This document shows positions 9,798-18,337 of a DNA stretch of 64,000 nt, one piece after another. The stretch is from positions 1,078,501 to 1,142,500 of the forward strand of contig NZ_LT629752.1 in assembly GCF_900105145.1 (NCBI RefSeq), written 5' to 3'. Under the pieces are notes generated by a model. It searched no databases, had not been told where the DNA came from, and worked only from the letters and a program-made list of their open reading frames with translations. Both the position numbers and the translations under genes were made by a program. Numbering within the stretch: the first letter of the stretch is position 1; every line of letters starts with the position of its first letter. Origin of the DNA: Polaribacter sp. KT25b (lineage in GTDB: Bacteria; Bacteroidota; Bacteroidia; Flavobacteriales; Flavobacteriaceae).

Positions 9798-10043
9798 ATG
9801 GCAACATTCACATCTTCTTTACCAGATGCTCTTTTAGAAAAACTATCAACTTTAGCAAAAGAGTTAAAGCTTCCTAAAAATAGGCTTATAGAAAATGCTT
9901 TAGAATTATACTTAGAGCAAATAGAAAAAGCGAGTTATATAAAATCGTATCAGCAAGCTGCTACAGATAAAGATATTTTAGTGGTTGCAGAAGAAGGTAT
10001 GCAAGATTATTTTAATACTGTTAATAATGCAGATTCTAAATAA
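9798..10043 (+). CDS. Ribbon-helix-helix type antitoxin
   Basis: A protein of 81 residues, the antitoxin half of a type II toxin-antitoxin pair. It should bind DNA as a dimer to repress its own promoter and bind the toxin through its C-terminus. The N-terminus (ATFTSSLPDALLEKLSTLA) has the strand and the two helices of the MetJ/Arc/CopG fold, with KLPKNRLIENALELYL as the second half. The acidic tail (EEGMQDYF) would be the toxin-binding part. The ATG at 9798 was chosen because the upstream GTG at 9780 lies in the promoter. It overlaps the toxin by one base (TAATG). Confidence 0.85.
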   Translation: MATFTSSLPDALLEKLSTLAKELKLPKNRLIENALELYLEQIEKASYIKSYQQAATDKDILVVAEEGMQDYFNTVNNADSK

Positions 10044-10375
10044 TGAAGCAAGGTGAAATTTGGGAGTTATATTTAAATCCTACAGAAGGAAGTGAACAAA
10101 GTGGAAGAAGACCAGCTGTAATTATTAGCGGTAATATGCTAAACAAATATTTACAAGTTGTAATTGTTTGTCCTTTAACCACAAGTGTTAAGAATTATAA
10201 AGGCAATTTAATTATCAAACCAAATGCAAAAAATGGTTTAACTAAAATTTCTGAAGTATTAACTTTTCACGTTCGTTCAGTTTCTAAAACACGTTTCGAT
10301 AAAAAATTAGGCGAAATTCCATTAAAAGATGTTGAGGTCATTAAAAAAACCTTAAACGATATTTTGAAGTACTAG
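10043..10375 (+). CDS. MazF/PemK-family toxin
   Basis: A 110-residue sequence-specific endoribonuclease that cleaves mRNA when its antitoxin is lost. The family's hallmark segments are present: GEIWELYLNPTEGSEQ, the GRRPAVII loop with the conserved arginine, CPLTT with the conserved threonine, and VRSVSKTRF. It starts in a TAATG overlap with the antitoxin, and its stop lies two bases before the start of the next cluster gene (10378). That gene is therefore probably made from the same transcript. The length is normal and no catalytic residue appears to be missing, so the toxin should be active. Confidence 0.9.
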   Translation: MKQGEIWELYLNPTEGSEQSGRRPAVIISGNMLNKYLQVVIVCPLTTSVKNYKGNLIIKPNAKNGLTKISEVLTFHVRSVSKTRFDKKLGEIPLKDVEVIKKTLNDILKY

Positions 10376-10377
10376 CT

Positions 10378-11421
10378 ATGATAACAACTCCCTTAGATTC
10401 TGCTGTTTTAAACACCAAAGAACAATACGTTTTTTATCACAAAATGGTAGATTTTGTTTTAAAAGAAATTATTGTAAGAATACAGCAAGAGCAATTGTGC
10501 AGTCAACAAGAAGTGGTGTTTTTTAAGCAATATTCAGATTTACTTTTATATTCTATTGAGGCAATGCGTATTAAATATATGTATGATGAAGAAGATAATA
10601 TGAAAGTAGATTTAACAGATTCTGGATTCCCTAATTATTTAGAATTTAGATATTTGTATAACGATTTAGAGCTTAGAAAACAATATTTAGATAAATTAGT
10701 AGATACAAGTATTTTAAAAGAACAATTTTTAGATACGCTTTTAAGAAAAAAGCAACCCATAAAAAAAACAGAACTTTTTAAAGCATCATCAATAATTTAT
10801 TACACTTCTGTAGAAAGACAATTCATTTTCAATCGATTTGTGCAAGGTAAAATTTTAGATGCTCCAAAAGATGCGAATTACGATTATGTTACCAGCTGGA
10901 GTTTTTACGATGTTAGTCATAATAGACCATTTATCTGTTTTATGTATTTCAATTACGATGGAAATAATGCGATTAAGGATAAAGAAAAAATTTATCAAAC
11001 TTTAAAAGAAAGTGCAGATAGAGAAATGTCTTTAGACACAATGGCTTATAATATTGATCGAAAATTAACAGGAATTCAACCAAAACACATCAAAAGAATA
11101 GATCTTGGGCCTTTACACAATGTTTTTGCTAAGGATGAAAACCAAATTACACACGCAATTTTAAGCGGAATTTCAAGCAAAACAGTTTCATTAGAATCTT
11201 ATGCTGTTTCTTTAACCATTGATGAAGTTTTTTCTGGAGACACATTTACAGAAGGCGGATTTTTCTCAAAACAGACAATGCAAAAATGGAGCGATGTTAT
11301 CAAACAAAAATATCTTTTTGCACCACATAGAATTATTCAACTTTTGCACAATCAAATTCCTAGGTCACTAGATAATTTAGCCAAAGAACCTATTCAAATG
11401 GCAGATTTGAAAGTTAAATAA
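10378..11421 (+). CDS. Uncharacterised cytoplasmic protein of the AAA cluster
   Basis: A 347-residue protein that I do not recognise. It has no signal peptide or membrane span. The N-terminal ~110 residues are helical and charged; the middle (YDYVTSWSFYDVSHNRPFICFMYFNYDG) looks like beta strands; the C-terminus ends in a basic helix. It begins two bases after the MazF-type toxin stop and is followed after 70 bp by the AAA ATPase. It is therefore likely translated with one or both, and may be an adaptor or substrate of the ATPase (inference from position only). No enzyme motif is visible. Confidence 0.6.
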   Translation: MITTPLDSAVLNTKEQYVFYHKMVDFVLKEIIVRIQQEQLCSQQEVVFFKQYSDLLLYSIEAMRIKYMYDEEDNMKVDLTDSGFPNYLEFRYLYNDLELRKQYLDKLVDTSILKEQFLDTLLRKKQPIKKTELFKASSIIYYTSVERQFIFNRFVQGKILDAPKDANYDYVTSWSFYDVSHNRPFICFMYFNYDGNNAIKDKEKIYQTLKESADREMSLDTMAYNIDRKLTGIQPKHIKRIDLGPLHNVFAKDENQITHAILSGISSKTVSLESYAVSLTIDEVFSGDTFTEGGFFSKQTMQKWSDVIKQKYLFAPHRIIQLLHNQIPRSLDNLAKEPIQMADLKVK

Positions 11422-11491
11422 AATTTGAAAAAGAATTACAAAATTAGTAAGTGGCTAACAGCCAAAATCAAATTGCTAAAAGCTAAAAAAA

Positions 11492-13453
11492 ATGGAACAC
11501 AATTCAACTTTCCCTATAAAACAAAACGAATTAGATATGCTTCGTGATGAAGCTACAGATTATATAAAAACCGTTCAATGGGAGCAAGGTAATAAAGCAA
11601 AAAGTAGGGAAAAAGATGCGAAAGACGATTCTATTTTACTGTATTTATCAAGAGCAAATAATGGAAGTAATGTAGAAATTACATCTGTTTCTAAAACCAT
11701 TTTAGCACTTAAAAAAAGATTATTGCCAGATTCAATTGCAATTCCTGTGCATTTAAATCAGACTTTATTTGCAGTGCAAGAAGGCTTAACTTTAGGAATT
11801 TGGATTAAAGATTCTTACTATGATGCATCAGGTTTATCTTCTTTAAACGAGCGTAAATCTGGCTTAAATTCATCCCAAAAAAGAGAGTTCGAAAGTAAGT
11901 TACAAACAGCAACAGCATTTCAATTATTTGCAACTGCTTATAAAATTTTACACGATTTAAAACCATCTGCTAGTGATGATTTATCTGTAATGAAACAGAA
12001 ATTTGCAGGTATTCCAGAAGTGTCATTTTTATCACCTTTAAAAGGAATTGCTTGTGCATTATTTTATTTTGATAAATATTTAGGACATCCAGAAATCATA
12101 AAATCAGATAAAGATGTTATCGATTTTACAGTAGTGTATTTCGAAGCTTTAATTGATGAAATTCAGTTGCGTAAAAGTAGTTTAGAATACACAGAAACTA
12201 TTGTTGATAGAACCTACAAACTAGAAAATTCTGATTTTGCTATTTCTGGTTGGGAAAACGTTTTTCAGGGTACAGCAAAAAGTGTTGAATTTAATAAAAT
12301 TCAATTTGAGCAAATTGTAGGGAACAAAGATGCCAAACATTTTGCACGTAGATTAACAGAAAGAATGCTGAGTTATGATTTTGAAGCACAGAAAAATCCG
12401 TTTCAAGAATTAGGTGGATTTATGCCCGTTTTTATGGGATATGGAATTCCAGGAACAGGAAAATCGATGTTAATTGCGGCCATAGCCACTCGTTTAAAAG
12501 AACATTGTGATCATTTAGATATTCCGTTTTTATTTCATCCAATGCCAGACACGTTAATTTCAACTTTTCAAGGTGGTTCTGCAGAAAAAATGGTAGAATG
12601 GATGAAACCTATGCAAGATCCTACAAAAATAATTTTTGCGCCTATTGATGATGCTGAGAATAATTTACAAGAAAGAACTGCACAAGGTGTTTCTGCTGGA
12701 GTTAAAGAAGTTATTGGTGTTTTCTTAAGATATACAGAAGGTGCTTATGCCGTAAATTATGGAAATTCTTCAGTAGGTTTATTTACAAATTTGCCAGAAA
12801 TGTTAGACAAAGCTGTAATTTCTAGAATTCAAGGTCGATTTAAGATTGATGGCGCAAGAACTGAGCACGATTTTCTAGATCAAGATTACATTTGGTGGAA
12901 GAAATTTGAAAAAACAATGCCAGGTTTTGTGAATATGCAAAATCCAAAAAAATACGATTTTTTAAAAGATCAAGGTTTAACCAAAAGTATGGGCGAAATT
13001 CTAAATGCAATAGAAAAACCATCAGAAGCAAGGGTTTTAGAAGCCTATGACAAAGCAAGTCAGAATCATAAAACCAACGAACATTCGTTTTTTGCAAGTT
13101 TGTATAAAGAAATTCAAAACATATTTCCTTTCTTTTCATCAAGAGATGTTAGAAACATTCAGTCTGCAATTTCTTTGCGATTAACAGATTTTGATTTAGA
13201 ACAAGATTGGTTCGTTAATCCTGAAATTTACTTTAAAAAAGATTATCAAACGAAGTTTAATATGTTACAAGAATTAATGAAAGCCAATATGAAAGGCCTC
13301 GATTTTTCTGAAATTAGAAGACAAGAAGTTGTCAGATATTTAGACAATGTTGCAACTATTGCAGATACCGATTTTAAACGTAAAGTTGATGCAAGAGTAA
13401 ATCAATTGAATATAGATTTAGAAGCGAGAAAAAGTTTTGAAAATGGAAATTAA
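11492..13453 (+). CDS. AAA ATPase, core of the uncharacterised cluster
   Basis: A 653-residue cytoplasmic AAA-family ATPase. The N-terminal ~300 residues are a family-specific helical domain. The AAA core follows: Walker A GIPGTGKS (318-325), a pore-loop-like STFQGG segment (~357-362), a Walker B-like strand IIFAPIDDAE (380-389), and the sensor 1/arginine finger region FTNLPEMLDKAVISRIQGRF (~431-450) typical of classic AAA proteins. In Walker B the catalytic glutamate position appears to hold aspartate (DD instead of DE), which may slow hydrolysis. The C-terminal ~170 residues are helical. Its 3' end overlaps the NUDIX gene. It is probably the motor that remodels one of the neighbouring coiled-coil or membrane proteins (inference). 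Confidence 0.85.
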   Translation: MEHNSTFPIKQNELDMLRDEATDYIKTVQWEQGNKAKSREKDAKDDSILLYLSRANNGSNVEITSVSKTILALKKRLLPDSIAIPVHLNQTLFAVQEGLTLGIWIKDSYYDASGLSSLNERKSGLNSSQKREFESKLQTATAFQLFATAYKILHDLKPSASDDLSVMKQKFAGIPEVSFLSPLKGIACALFYFDKYLGHPEIIKSDKDVIDFTVVYFEALIDEIQLRKSSLEYTETIVDRTYKLENSDFAISGWENVFQGTAKSVEFNKIQFEQIVGNKDAKHFARRLTERMLSYDFEAQKNPFQELGGFMPVFMGYGIPGTGKSMLIAAIATRLKEHCDHLDIPFLFHPMPDTLISTFQGGSAEKMVEWMKPMQDPTKIIFAPIDDAENNLQERTAQGVSAGVKEVIGVFLRYTEGAYAVNYGNSSVGLFTNLPEMLDKAVISRIQGRFKIDGARTEHDFLDQDYIWWKKFEKTMPGFVNMQNPKKYDFLKDQGLTKSMGEILNAIEKPSEARVLEAYDKASQNHKTNEHSFFASLYKEIQNIFPFFSSRDVRNIQSAISLRLTDFDLEQDWFVNPEIYFKKDYQTKFNMLQELMKANMKGLDFSEIRRQEVVRYLDNVATIADTDFKRKVDARVNQLNIDLEARKSFENGN

Positions 13454-14033
13454 AAAGAAAATTAACAACGTTTCATCAACCTTAAAATCTAATGGTTGGG
13501 GAAAATTAGAAGACATAAATTTTGACTATACTTTTGAGAGTGGAACATCAAAAAACCTAACTTTCGAGATTTATGGTAAAAGTGATGGAATTGCCATTTT
13601 GTTATTCAATCCTAAAACTAATAAAGTAATTTTATCCAAACAATTTAGAGTTCCTGTTTATGTTCACGGATTTTCTGATGGATTTTCTATTGAAGTTGTT
13701 GGTGGTGCAATCGATAAAGATGAATCTCCAGAACATGCTGCAATTCGCGAAACTGAAGAAGAAGTTGGGTACAAAATAGATAAAGTTAAAAGAATAAGTA
13801 CGGTTTTTTTATCTCCAGGAATTGTAAACGAAAAAGTGCATCTTTTTATTGGTGAATATGCTGATGAAAATAAAACCGAAAATGGAGGAGGAGTACTAGC
13901 AGAAGATGAAGAAATAGAAGTGTTAGAAACTGAATTCTCAGACGCTTTAAAAATGATAGCAACCGAAGAAATTATTGATGCAAGAACAATTATGTTATTG
14001 CAATATTTACAGATTAATAAACTGCTAAAATGA
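13443..14033 (+). CDS. NUDIX hydrolase (ADP-ribose/GDP-mannose pyrophosphatase type)
   Basis: A 196-residue hydrolase of nucleoside diphosphates linked to another group. The complete NUDIX box G-x5-E-x7-REUxEExGU is present at about residues 88-110 (GAIDKDE ... RETEEEVGY). Overall it resembles the NudF/NudK group that cleaves ADP-ribose or GDP-mannose; the substrate cannot be fixed from sequence. I chose the ATG at 13443 over the in-frame TTG at 13437. Either way it overlaps the AAA gene end, and its stop overlaps the RDD gene start (ATGA), giving strong evidence of one transcript and translational coupling. Confidence 0.9.
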   Translation: MEIKKKINNVSSTLKSNGWGKLEDINFDYTFESGTSKNLTFEIYGKSDGIAILLFNPKTNKVILSKQFRVPVYVHGFSDGFSIEVVGGAIDKDESPEHAAIRETEEEVGYKIDKVKRISTVFLSPGIVNEKVHLFIGEYADENKTENGGGVLAEDEEIEVLETEFSDALKMIATEEIIDARTIMLLQYLQINKLLK

Positions 14034-14482
14034 GTGGATTCGAAGAGTTTGATAATTATCAAGCTAAATTTGAAAAAGCAAGTATAGGAAGAAGAATAGT
14101 TGCGTCTGTAATAGATTTTATTATTTATTACTTTGTTTGTGTCTTTTTGGCATTAGTTTTAGATAATTCTTCTGAAAGCATTTTTAGCTTTCATTTAGAA
14201 GGTTTTTCAGCTTTAGTGGCATTTTTAATTGGTTTTTTTCTTTGGCCAGTAAGCGAAGGAATTTGGGGACAAACTATAGGAAAACGTTTTATGGATATTA
14301 AAGTGGTTTCTAAAGATTATACTGATGTTAATATGGGGCAAGCTTTTGGTCGTTTTGTTTTAGGATTTATTGATTGTTCTTTTATTAGCGGAATTATTGC
14401 TACAATAATAAATAAAGACAACCAGAGAATTGGAGATATGGCTGCAGGAACATTTGTAATTAATAGTAAATATAAAGAATAA
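14030..14482 (+). CDS. RDD-family membrane protein
   Basis: A 150-residue inner-membrane protein. The RDD signature is visible: GRRIVASVIDFIIYY near residue 20, QTIGKRFMDIKVV in the middle and QRIGDMAAGTFVI near the end, around three or four hydrophobic helices. Family members have been linked to ion transport or membrane anchoring, but no activity can be assigned here. It starts four bases inside the NUDIX gene (ATGA overlap). Together with the 15854 and 16434 genes it shows that the cluster acts at the membrane. Confidence 0.88.
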   Translation: MSGFEEFDNYQAKFEKASIGRRIVASVIDFIIYYFVCVFLALVLDNSSESIFSFHLEGFSALVAFLIGFFLWPVSEGIWGQTIGKRFMDIKVVSKDYTDVNMGQAFGRFVLGFIDCSFISGIIATIINKDNQRIGDMAAGTFVINSKYKE

Positions 14483-14576
14483 AAGAAGATGTTATTTTTT
14501 AATAGGTAAGAATAACTTTTAAAAAACTCAGAGATTCTCAGTGATTTTTTTCGTTGATTATCAGTGAAATAAGAAT

Positions 14577-15812
14577 ATGCAAAAACTAATCAAAGCCAAT
14601 TTATACAGAAGCGAACTAATTCCTATTAGCGGAAAATTAGTAGAACGTTATAATAAATGTTTAGTAAAATTAGGTTTTACAAAAACCAAATTAACATCAT
14701 TTTCTATAGACGGAATTGGTTGGAGTCCAGAAATTGCAGAAGAAAAGAGCGAGGTGTTTTATTTAAATAACGGGGAAGCAAATCCGCATGCAATAATAAT
14801 TACACCATTGCAAAAAGGATTGCCAATTTACAATCCATTTCATTCTTTTGATGTAGAACTGATGAAATTAGTGTTTAGAACACATCAACAAAAAATTCAA
14901 AATATAACAAGAGATTCTGCACTTTGTATTGATTTTGATCAAAGTATTGATGTTTTTTACGAACCTTTAGATGTATTAAAATATCAAGATGTAGAAATCA
15001 AATTTCATTTAATAGATAATTTGCACAAAGCAAAAGAAGAACAATTAAAACTTATAGAAACTTTTCATAAAGACAATAATTTTATTGATGAAAACTTGCA
15101 TCAAAAATTATTAAAATCAGCAAAAAAATATGGCGATTTAAGAGAAAGGGATATTAGTTTAGAGTCTATTATTTATACATCAGATTCATTTTATACCAAG
15201 GCGTTTGGGGGTGTCTATTTGTTGAGAAACTTTATAAAACCAATTCTTGTTTTCGAAAATCAAGAAGCTTATAAAGAAGCAATAAATGACACAACTTACG
15301 ACGTGTTGATGTTTCATATAACACAACCAGAATTGGTTACACAATTAAGAGATCACGTAATTATTGAGTGTGATTTAACTAAGGAAGTTACCTCAAAAAG
15401 ATACGAGCGAATTAAGAAATTTATTTTTGGAGAAGCTTTAAAAGAAACACAACATCCTGTAAATGATATTTTAAAGGATAAAATGTTATTTAAAAGTTAT
15501 TTGAATAAGGTTGATATAAAAACACGAAAAAAAGTAATGAGTGTAGAACGATATTTGGAGAAAAAACAAATCAATCCAGATATTAAAATTAAAGATATTG
15601 TAGATGAAGAATTTTATTTTTCATTACACAAACCACATTCATCATTAAGACCAAATCATCAAGATTTAATTTGGAAACTGTTGATAAACATTGCTCCAAA
15701 AGATGTGTTGTTTTGGTATTGGTATGATAAAGAAAATTTTTATGCAAATTTTAAAAATTGGGAAGAATCAAAAAAAGATTGGGTTGTAGAAACTATTAGT
15801 AACAATTTCTAA
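14577..15812 (+). CDS. Uncharacterised protein of the AAA cluster
   Basis: A 411-residue soluble protein without signal peptide or clear membrane span. The first ~120 residues look alpha/beta (YNKCLVKLGFTKTKL...NPHAIIITPLQKG); a charged helical middle and a conserved-looking C-terminus rich in aromatics (LFWYWYDKENFYANF) follow. It may belong to one of the Bacteroidota-specific domains of unknown function, but I cannot name it securely. It follows the RDD gene after ~95 bp in the same direction and precedes the two last membrane proteins. Function unknown. Confidence 0.6.
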   Translation: MQKLIKANLYRSELIPISGKLVERYNKCLVKLGFTKTKLTSFSIDGIGWSPEIAEEKSEVFYLNNGEANPHAIIITPLQKGLPIYNPFHSFDVELMKLVFRTHQQKIQNITRDSALCIDFDQSIDVFYEPLDVLKYQDVEIKFHLIDNLHKAKEEQLKLIETFHKDNNFIDENLHQKLLKSAKKYGDLRERDISLESIIYTSDSFYTKAFGGVYLLRNFIKPILVFENQEAYKEAINDTTYDVLMFHITQPELVTQLRDHVIIECDLTKEVTSKRYERIKKFIFGEALKETQHPVNDILKDKMLFKSYLNKVDIKTRKKVMSVERYLEKKQINPDIKIKDIVDEEFYFSLHKPHSSLRPNHQDLIWKLLINIAPKDVLFWYWYDKENFYANFKNWEESKKDWVVETISNNF

Positions 15813-15853
15813 AAAAAAAGACTAACTTTATAAGGACTTCAAAATTTAAAATT

Positions 15854-16372
15854 ATGACATTAGAATTAATTGTATTTATAACCTCAATTTTATTTGGAGT
15901 TGTTATTTATTGGAGAGAATCTCAAGGAAATGGAATGTATCGTTTTTTTAATAAAATAATGAATTCTAAAGAGTTACAAATGAAATTAACAGATAAAAAA
16001 GGATTTGTTTATCAGCAATCATTTTTGTTAAGATTGGTATTTGTAACCTCTTTGTTTTTGATTGTAATTGTTATAACTCGCTTTTTAATACCTATTGATT
16101 TAGCAACAATTTCATTATTTGCATCCATGATTTTTGGAACATTGATAGGAACATATATCGCTAATTTTATTTTTAAATCTAGCGAAGTTATAGAAGAACA
16201 ATCAGAGTCTTTTGAAGTAAAACTTGATGAAGTTCTAGAAAAAGGAAAAGACTTTATTGACGATTTACAAATCAAAGATGCTAAAGAAGAAGTAGCGATA
16301 AAAAAAGAAACACCAAAAACGGATAAAAAAAGTGCAAGAGAACGTCTAAAAGATAAAGGATTTTTGAAATAG
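15854..16372 (+). CDS. Small membrane protein with charged cytoplasmic tail
   Basis: A 172-residue protein with an N-terminal hydrophobic helix (~1-20), two further helices (~57-76 and ~83-107), and a ~65-residue charged C-terminal tail ending in KSARERLKDKGFLK. No family is recognised. It lies 41 bp after the 14577 gene and 61 bp before the 16434 gene in the same direction. The tail could dock cytoplasmic members of the cluster such as the AAA ATPase or coiled-coil protein; this is inference from architecture. Confidence 0.6.
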   Translation: MTLELIVFITSILFGVVIYWRESQGNGMYRFFNKIMNSKELQMKLTDKKGFVYQQSFLLRLVFVTSLFLIVIVITRFLIPIDLATISLFASMIFGTLIGTYIANFIFKSSEVIEEQSESFEVKLDEVLEKGKDFIDDLQIKDAKEEVAIKKETPKTDKKSARERLKDKGFLK

Positions 16373-16433
16373 AAGACCTTTATTTGGTTGTTATTAAAGA
16401 AAAAAAGTTTATTCGTGGCAAAATATTAAAAAA

Positions 16434-18125
16434 ATGATAAAAACATATTGGAACAAAGGTTCAAAACAAAAGAAAAGAGTCATTATATTTAGTATAATAT
16501 TGTTAGCATTATTATTCTTTTTAAGAGACGATTATCAACCTGTATTATTATTTATAAGAAAATTTATTTTTATTATTTTACTTTGTTTTACTGTTCTTTT
16601 CTTCGGATTAAGAAAGTTCAGAAAATCAGTAGGTGCAGGAAAAAGAATAGGAATTTTATTGCTATTAACCATGTTTTTTACACTTATTTATTTTGTAGGT
16701 TTTCATTACAATATGTATGATTATATGAAAACGTACAATGTTTATAACAATTTAAACCGTTATGAAATTGTAGAACTTCCGCTAACACAAAACGAAAGAA
16801 TTCAACCATTAAGAAATATTTTTTCGATGGCAAATGAATCTGTAGGCGAAACCAAAGATGTTTCTTTACCGCATTTGGTAAGAGTTGATGGAAAAAACCA
16901 ATGGACAATGGCAATTCAACCAACAGAAAAATATGTTTGGCAAGGTATTAAAGACAATACAGAAGAGGTTTTTTCTGTGTCAAGTACAACACCTTTTCCT
17001 CGTTTTTCATCAGAAAATAGAATTCCGGTTACATTCTCAATTGGTGAATCTTTAAAGTTTAGTAGAAATACGTATAATGCAGTTGTGCAACGTTTAAATC
17101 CTTGGATGTTATTCAACTACGAGCCAAGTGACACCTATTACATGAAAAACGACAAAGGAGCTTGGGTTGAGGTTGTAAGTTTAATAAAATGGAAAGGTTT
17201 CTTTTTTCCGTATCCAACTTTTGGTGGTGTGATGGTTATAGATAATGGCGAACACGATTTTAAAGATTATTTAGAAAGAATTACAATAGGAAAAGGAACC
17301 TATATTTCTCCTGAAGAAATGAAAAACTTTGCATATTTAACAAGACAAAATACGCTGGCAGAAAAAGTATCTCGATTGCAAGCAGAAAGTTTAAAGTTTT
17401 TAGCAGGTTTTTCTGATCCTTTACCTTGGAACATGAAAAGTGCAGTGAAAATCCCTATTGCTCCAAAAGATCAAAATGCACAACCTTATGTTACAGATTT
17501 CGATTTTTCAGACACAAAAACAGACGCATATAGTGGCTTATATCATTGGTTTGGTTTAGAGCCTGTTGGCGATGAAAGAACAAGTTTAAGTTACAGTGTT
17601 TTTATTCCTGCAGACGGAACAAATAAGTTTTATTATTACGATCATGCATCAAAAAAACAAGGTTATGCAGGCGTTTCTGCAATGCCATTAAAAGTAAAAG
17701 AATCTAAAAAAGAATACGATTGGAACTCAAATACACCCGTAGAATTTAGACCTTATATTAAAAATATTGCAGGTAGAAAACGTATGTTTTTTCTAGGAAC
17801 AGTTTCTACAATTAGCAATAATAATCCAGAACAATTTGATGGTTCTGCAACGCCAGATTTAGCGTTGGTAGATAGTGAATATAGAGATGTTGTTTGGATA
17901 AATGCTAAAAAACCAAGTACTTGGAATGAGGAGTTGTACAATCAATTAAACGAAGCTTGGCGAACCAGTGAAGGAGCGAATGTGTATTTTGAAAAAGAGA
18001 AAACTATTTTAGAAAAAAATCAACAAATATTAGATTCTATTAAGTTAATTTCTAAGCAAGAAAAGAGTGTAAAAGAAATTCAACGTTTGCAACAACAAAT
18101 AGATTCTATTAAATTTAATCAGTAA
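16434..18125 (+). CDS. Large membrane-anchored protein, last gene of the AAA cluster
   Basis: A 563-residue protein with three hydrophobic helices in the first ~95 residues (about 15-33, 37-58 and 70-90), then a large domain rich in beta strands and aromatics (~100-500), probably outside the cytoplasm. A short coiled coil (~525-563) closes it with the near-repeat QQ(I)LDSIKL / QQQIDSIKF. I do not recognise the family. It ends the co-directional cluster and is followed immediately by a dispersed hairpin repeat and then the next promoter (18284). Confidence 0.6.
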   Translation: MIKTYWNKGSKQKKRVIIFSIILLALLFFLRDDYQPVLLFIRKFIFIILLCFTVLFFGLRKFRKSVGAGKRIGILLLLTMFFTLIYFVGFHYNMYDYMKTYNVYNNLNRYEIVELPLTQNERIQPLRNIFSMANESVGETKDVSLPHLVRVDGKNQWTMAIQPTEKYVWQGIKDNTEEVFSVSSTTPFPRFSSENRIPVTFSIGESLKFSRNTYNAVVQRLNPWMLFNYEPSDTYYMKNDKGAWVEVVSLIKWKGFFFPYPTFGGVMVIDNGEHDFKDYLERITIGKGTYISPEEMKNFAYLTRQNTLAEKVSRLQAESLKFLAGFSDPLPWNMKSAVKIPIAPKDQNAQPYVTDFDFSDTKTDAYSGLYHWFGLEPVGDERTSLSYSVFIPADGTNKFYYYDHASKKQGYAGVSAMPLKVKESKKEYDWNSNTPVEFRPYIKNIAGRKRMFFLGTVSTISNNNPEQFDGSATPDLALVDSEYRDVVWINAKKPSTWNEELYNQLNEAWRTSEGANVYFEKEKTILEKNQQILDSIKLISKQEKSVKEIQRLQQQIDSIKFNQ

Positions 18126-18132
18126 TTTTTGT

Positions 18133-18226
18133 AGCTATTTCCAGCTTTTATTACTCGCTTTTTATTTCTGCTGATAAAAATCAGCAGAAATAAAAGAGCT
18201 CAAACATGCCATTCAATCAGGGCTAA
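18133..18226 (+). repeat. Dispersed hairpin repeat, type 2 (copy B)
   Basis: Outer arms AGCTATTTCCAGCTTT-TATTACTCGC and GAGCTCAAACATGCCATTCAATCAGGGCTAA enclose a strong hairpin: ATTTCTGCTGA (18164-18174) with TCAGCAGAAAT (18181-18191) around TAAAAA. The same arms with a different core are found at 59571-59647. The core stem varies while the arms are kept, as in REP-like repeats. It could also terminate transcription of the cluster. Confidence 0.8.
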
Positions 18227-18276
18227 ACTTCTTTGAACTTTTTGTTATACATAAAATGAAATACTTCCTTGGATTT

Positions 18277-18292
18277 ATTTTCCTTGGTAAAT
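18277..18292. promoter_or_regulatory. MarR-type operator over the -33 element
   Basis: ATTTTCCTTGGTAAAT is a palindrome with one mismatched pair. It covers the -33 TTG of the operon promoter, so a bound regulator would block RNA polymerase. A near-identical palindrome lies at 20455-20472, just after the marR gene. Both sites fit the 16-18 bp size typical of MarR-family operators. Confidence 0.65.
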
Positions 18293-18314
18293 AGTTTTTT
18301 ATTTTGTAAATTTG
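18284..18314 (+). promoter_or_regulatory. Promoter of the redox-stress operon
   Basis: TTG (18284-18286) and TAAATTTG (18307-18314) are separated by 20 bp, a textbook Bacteroidota promoter, with the first gene starting at 18338. Confidence 0.75.
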
Positions 18315-18337
18315 TATAGAATTTTAAAACATTCAAG

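Noticed and set aside
13664..14062. 132-residue open frame on the minus strand
   Set aside because: Antisense to the NUDIX gene and serine-rich, without a start context or motif.
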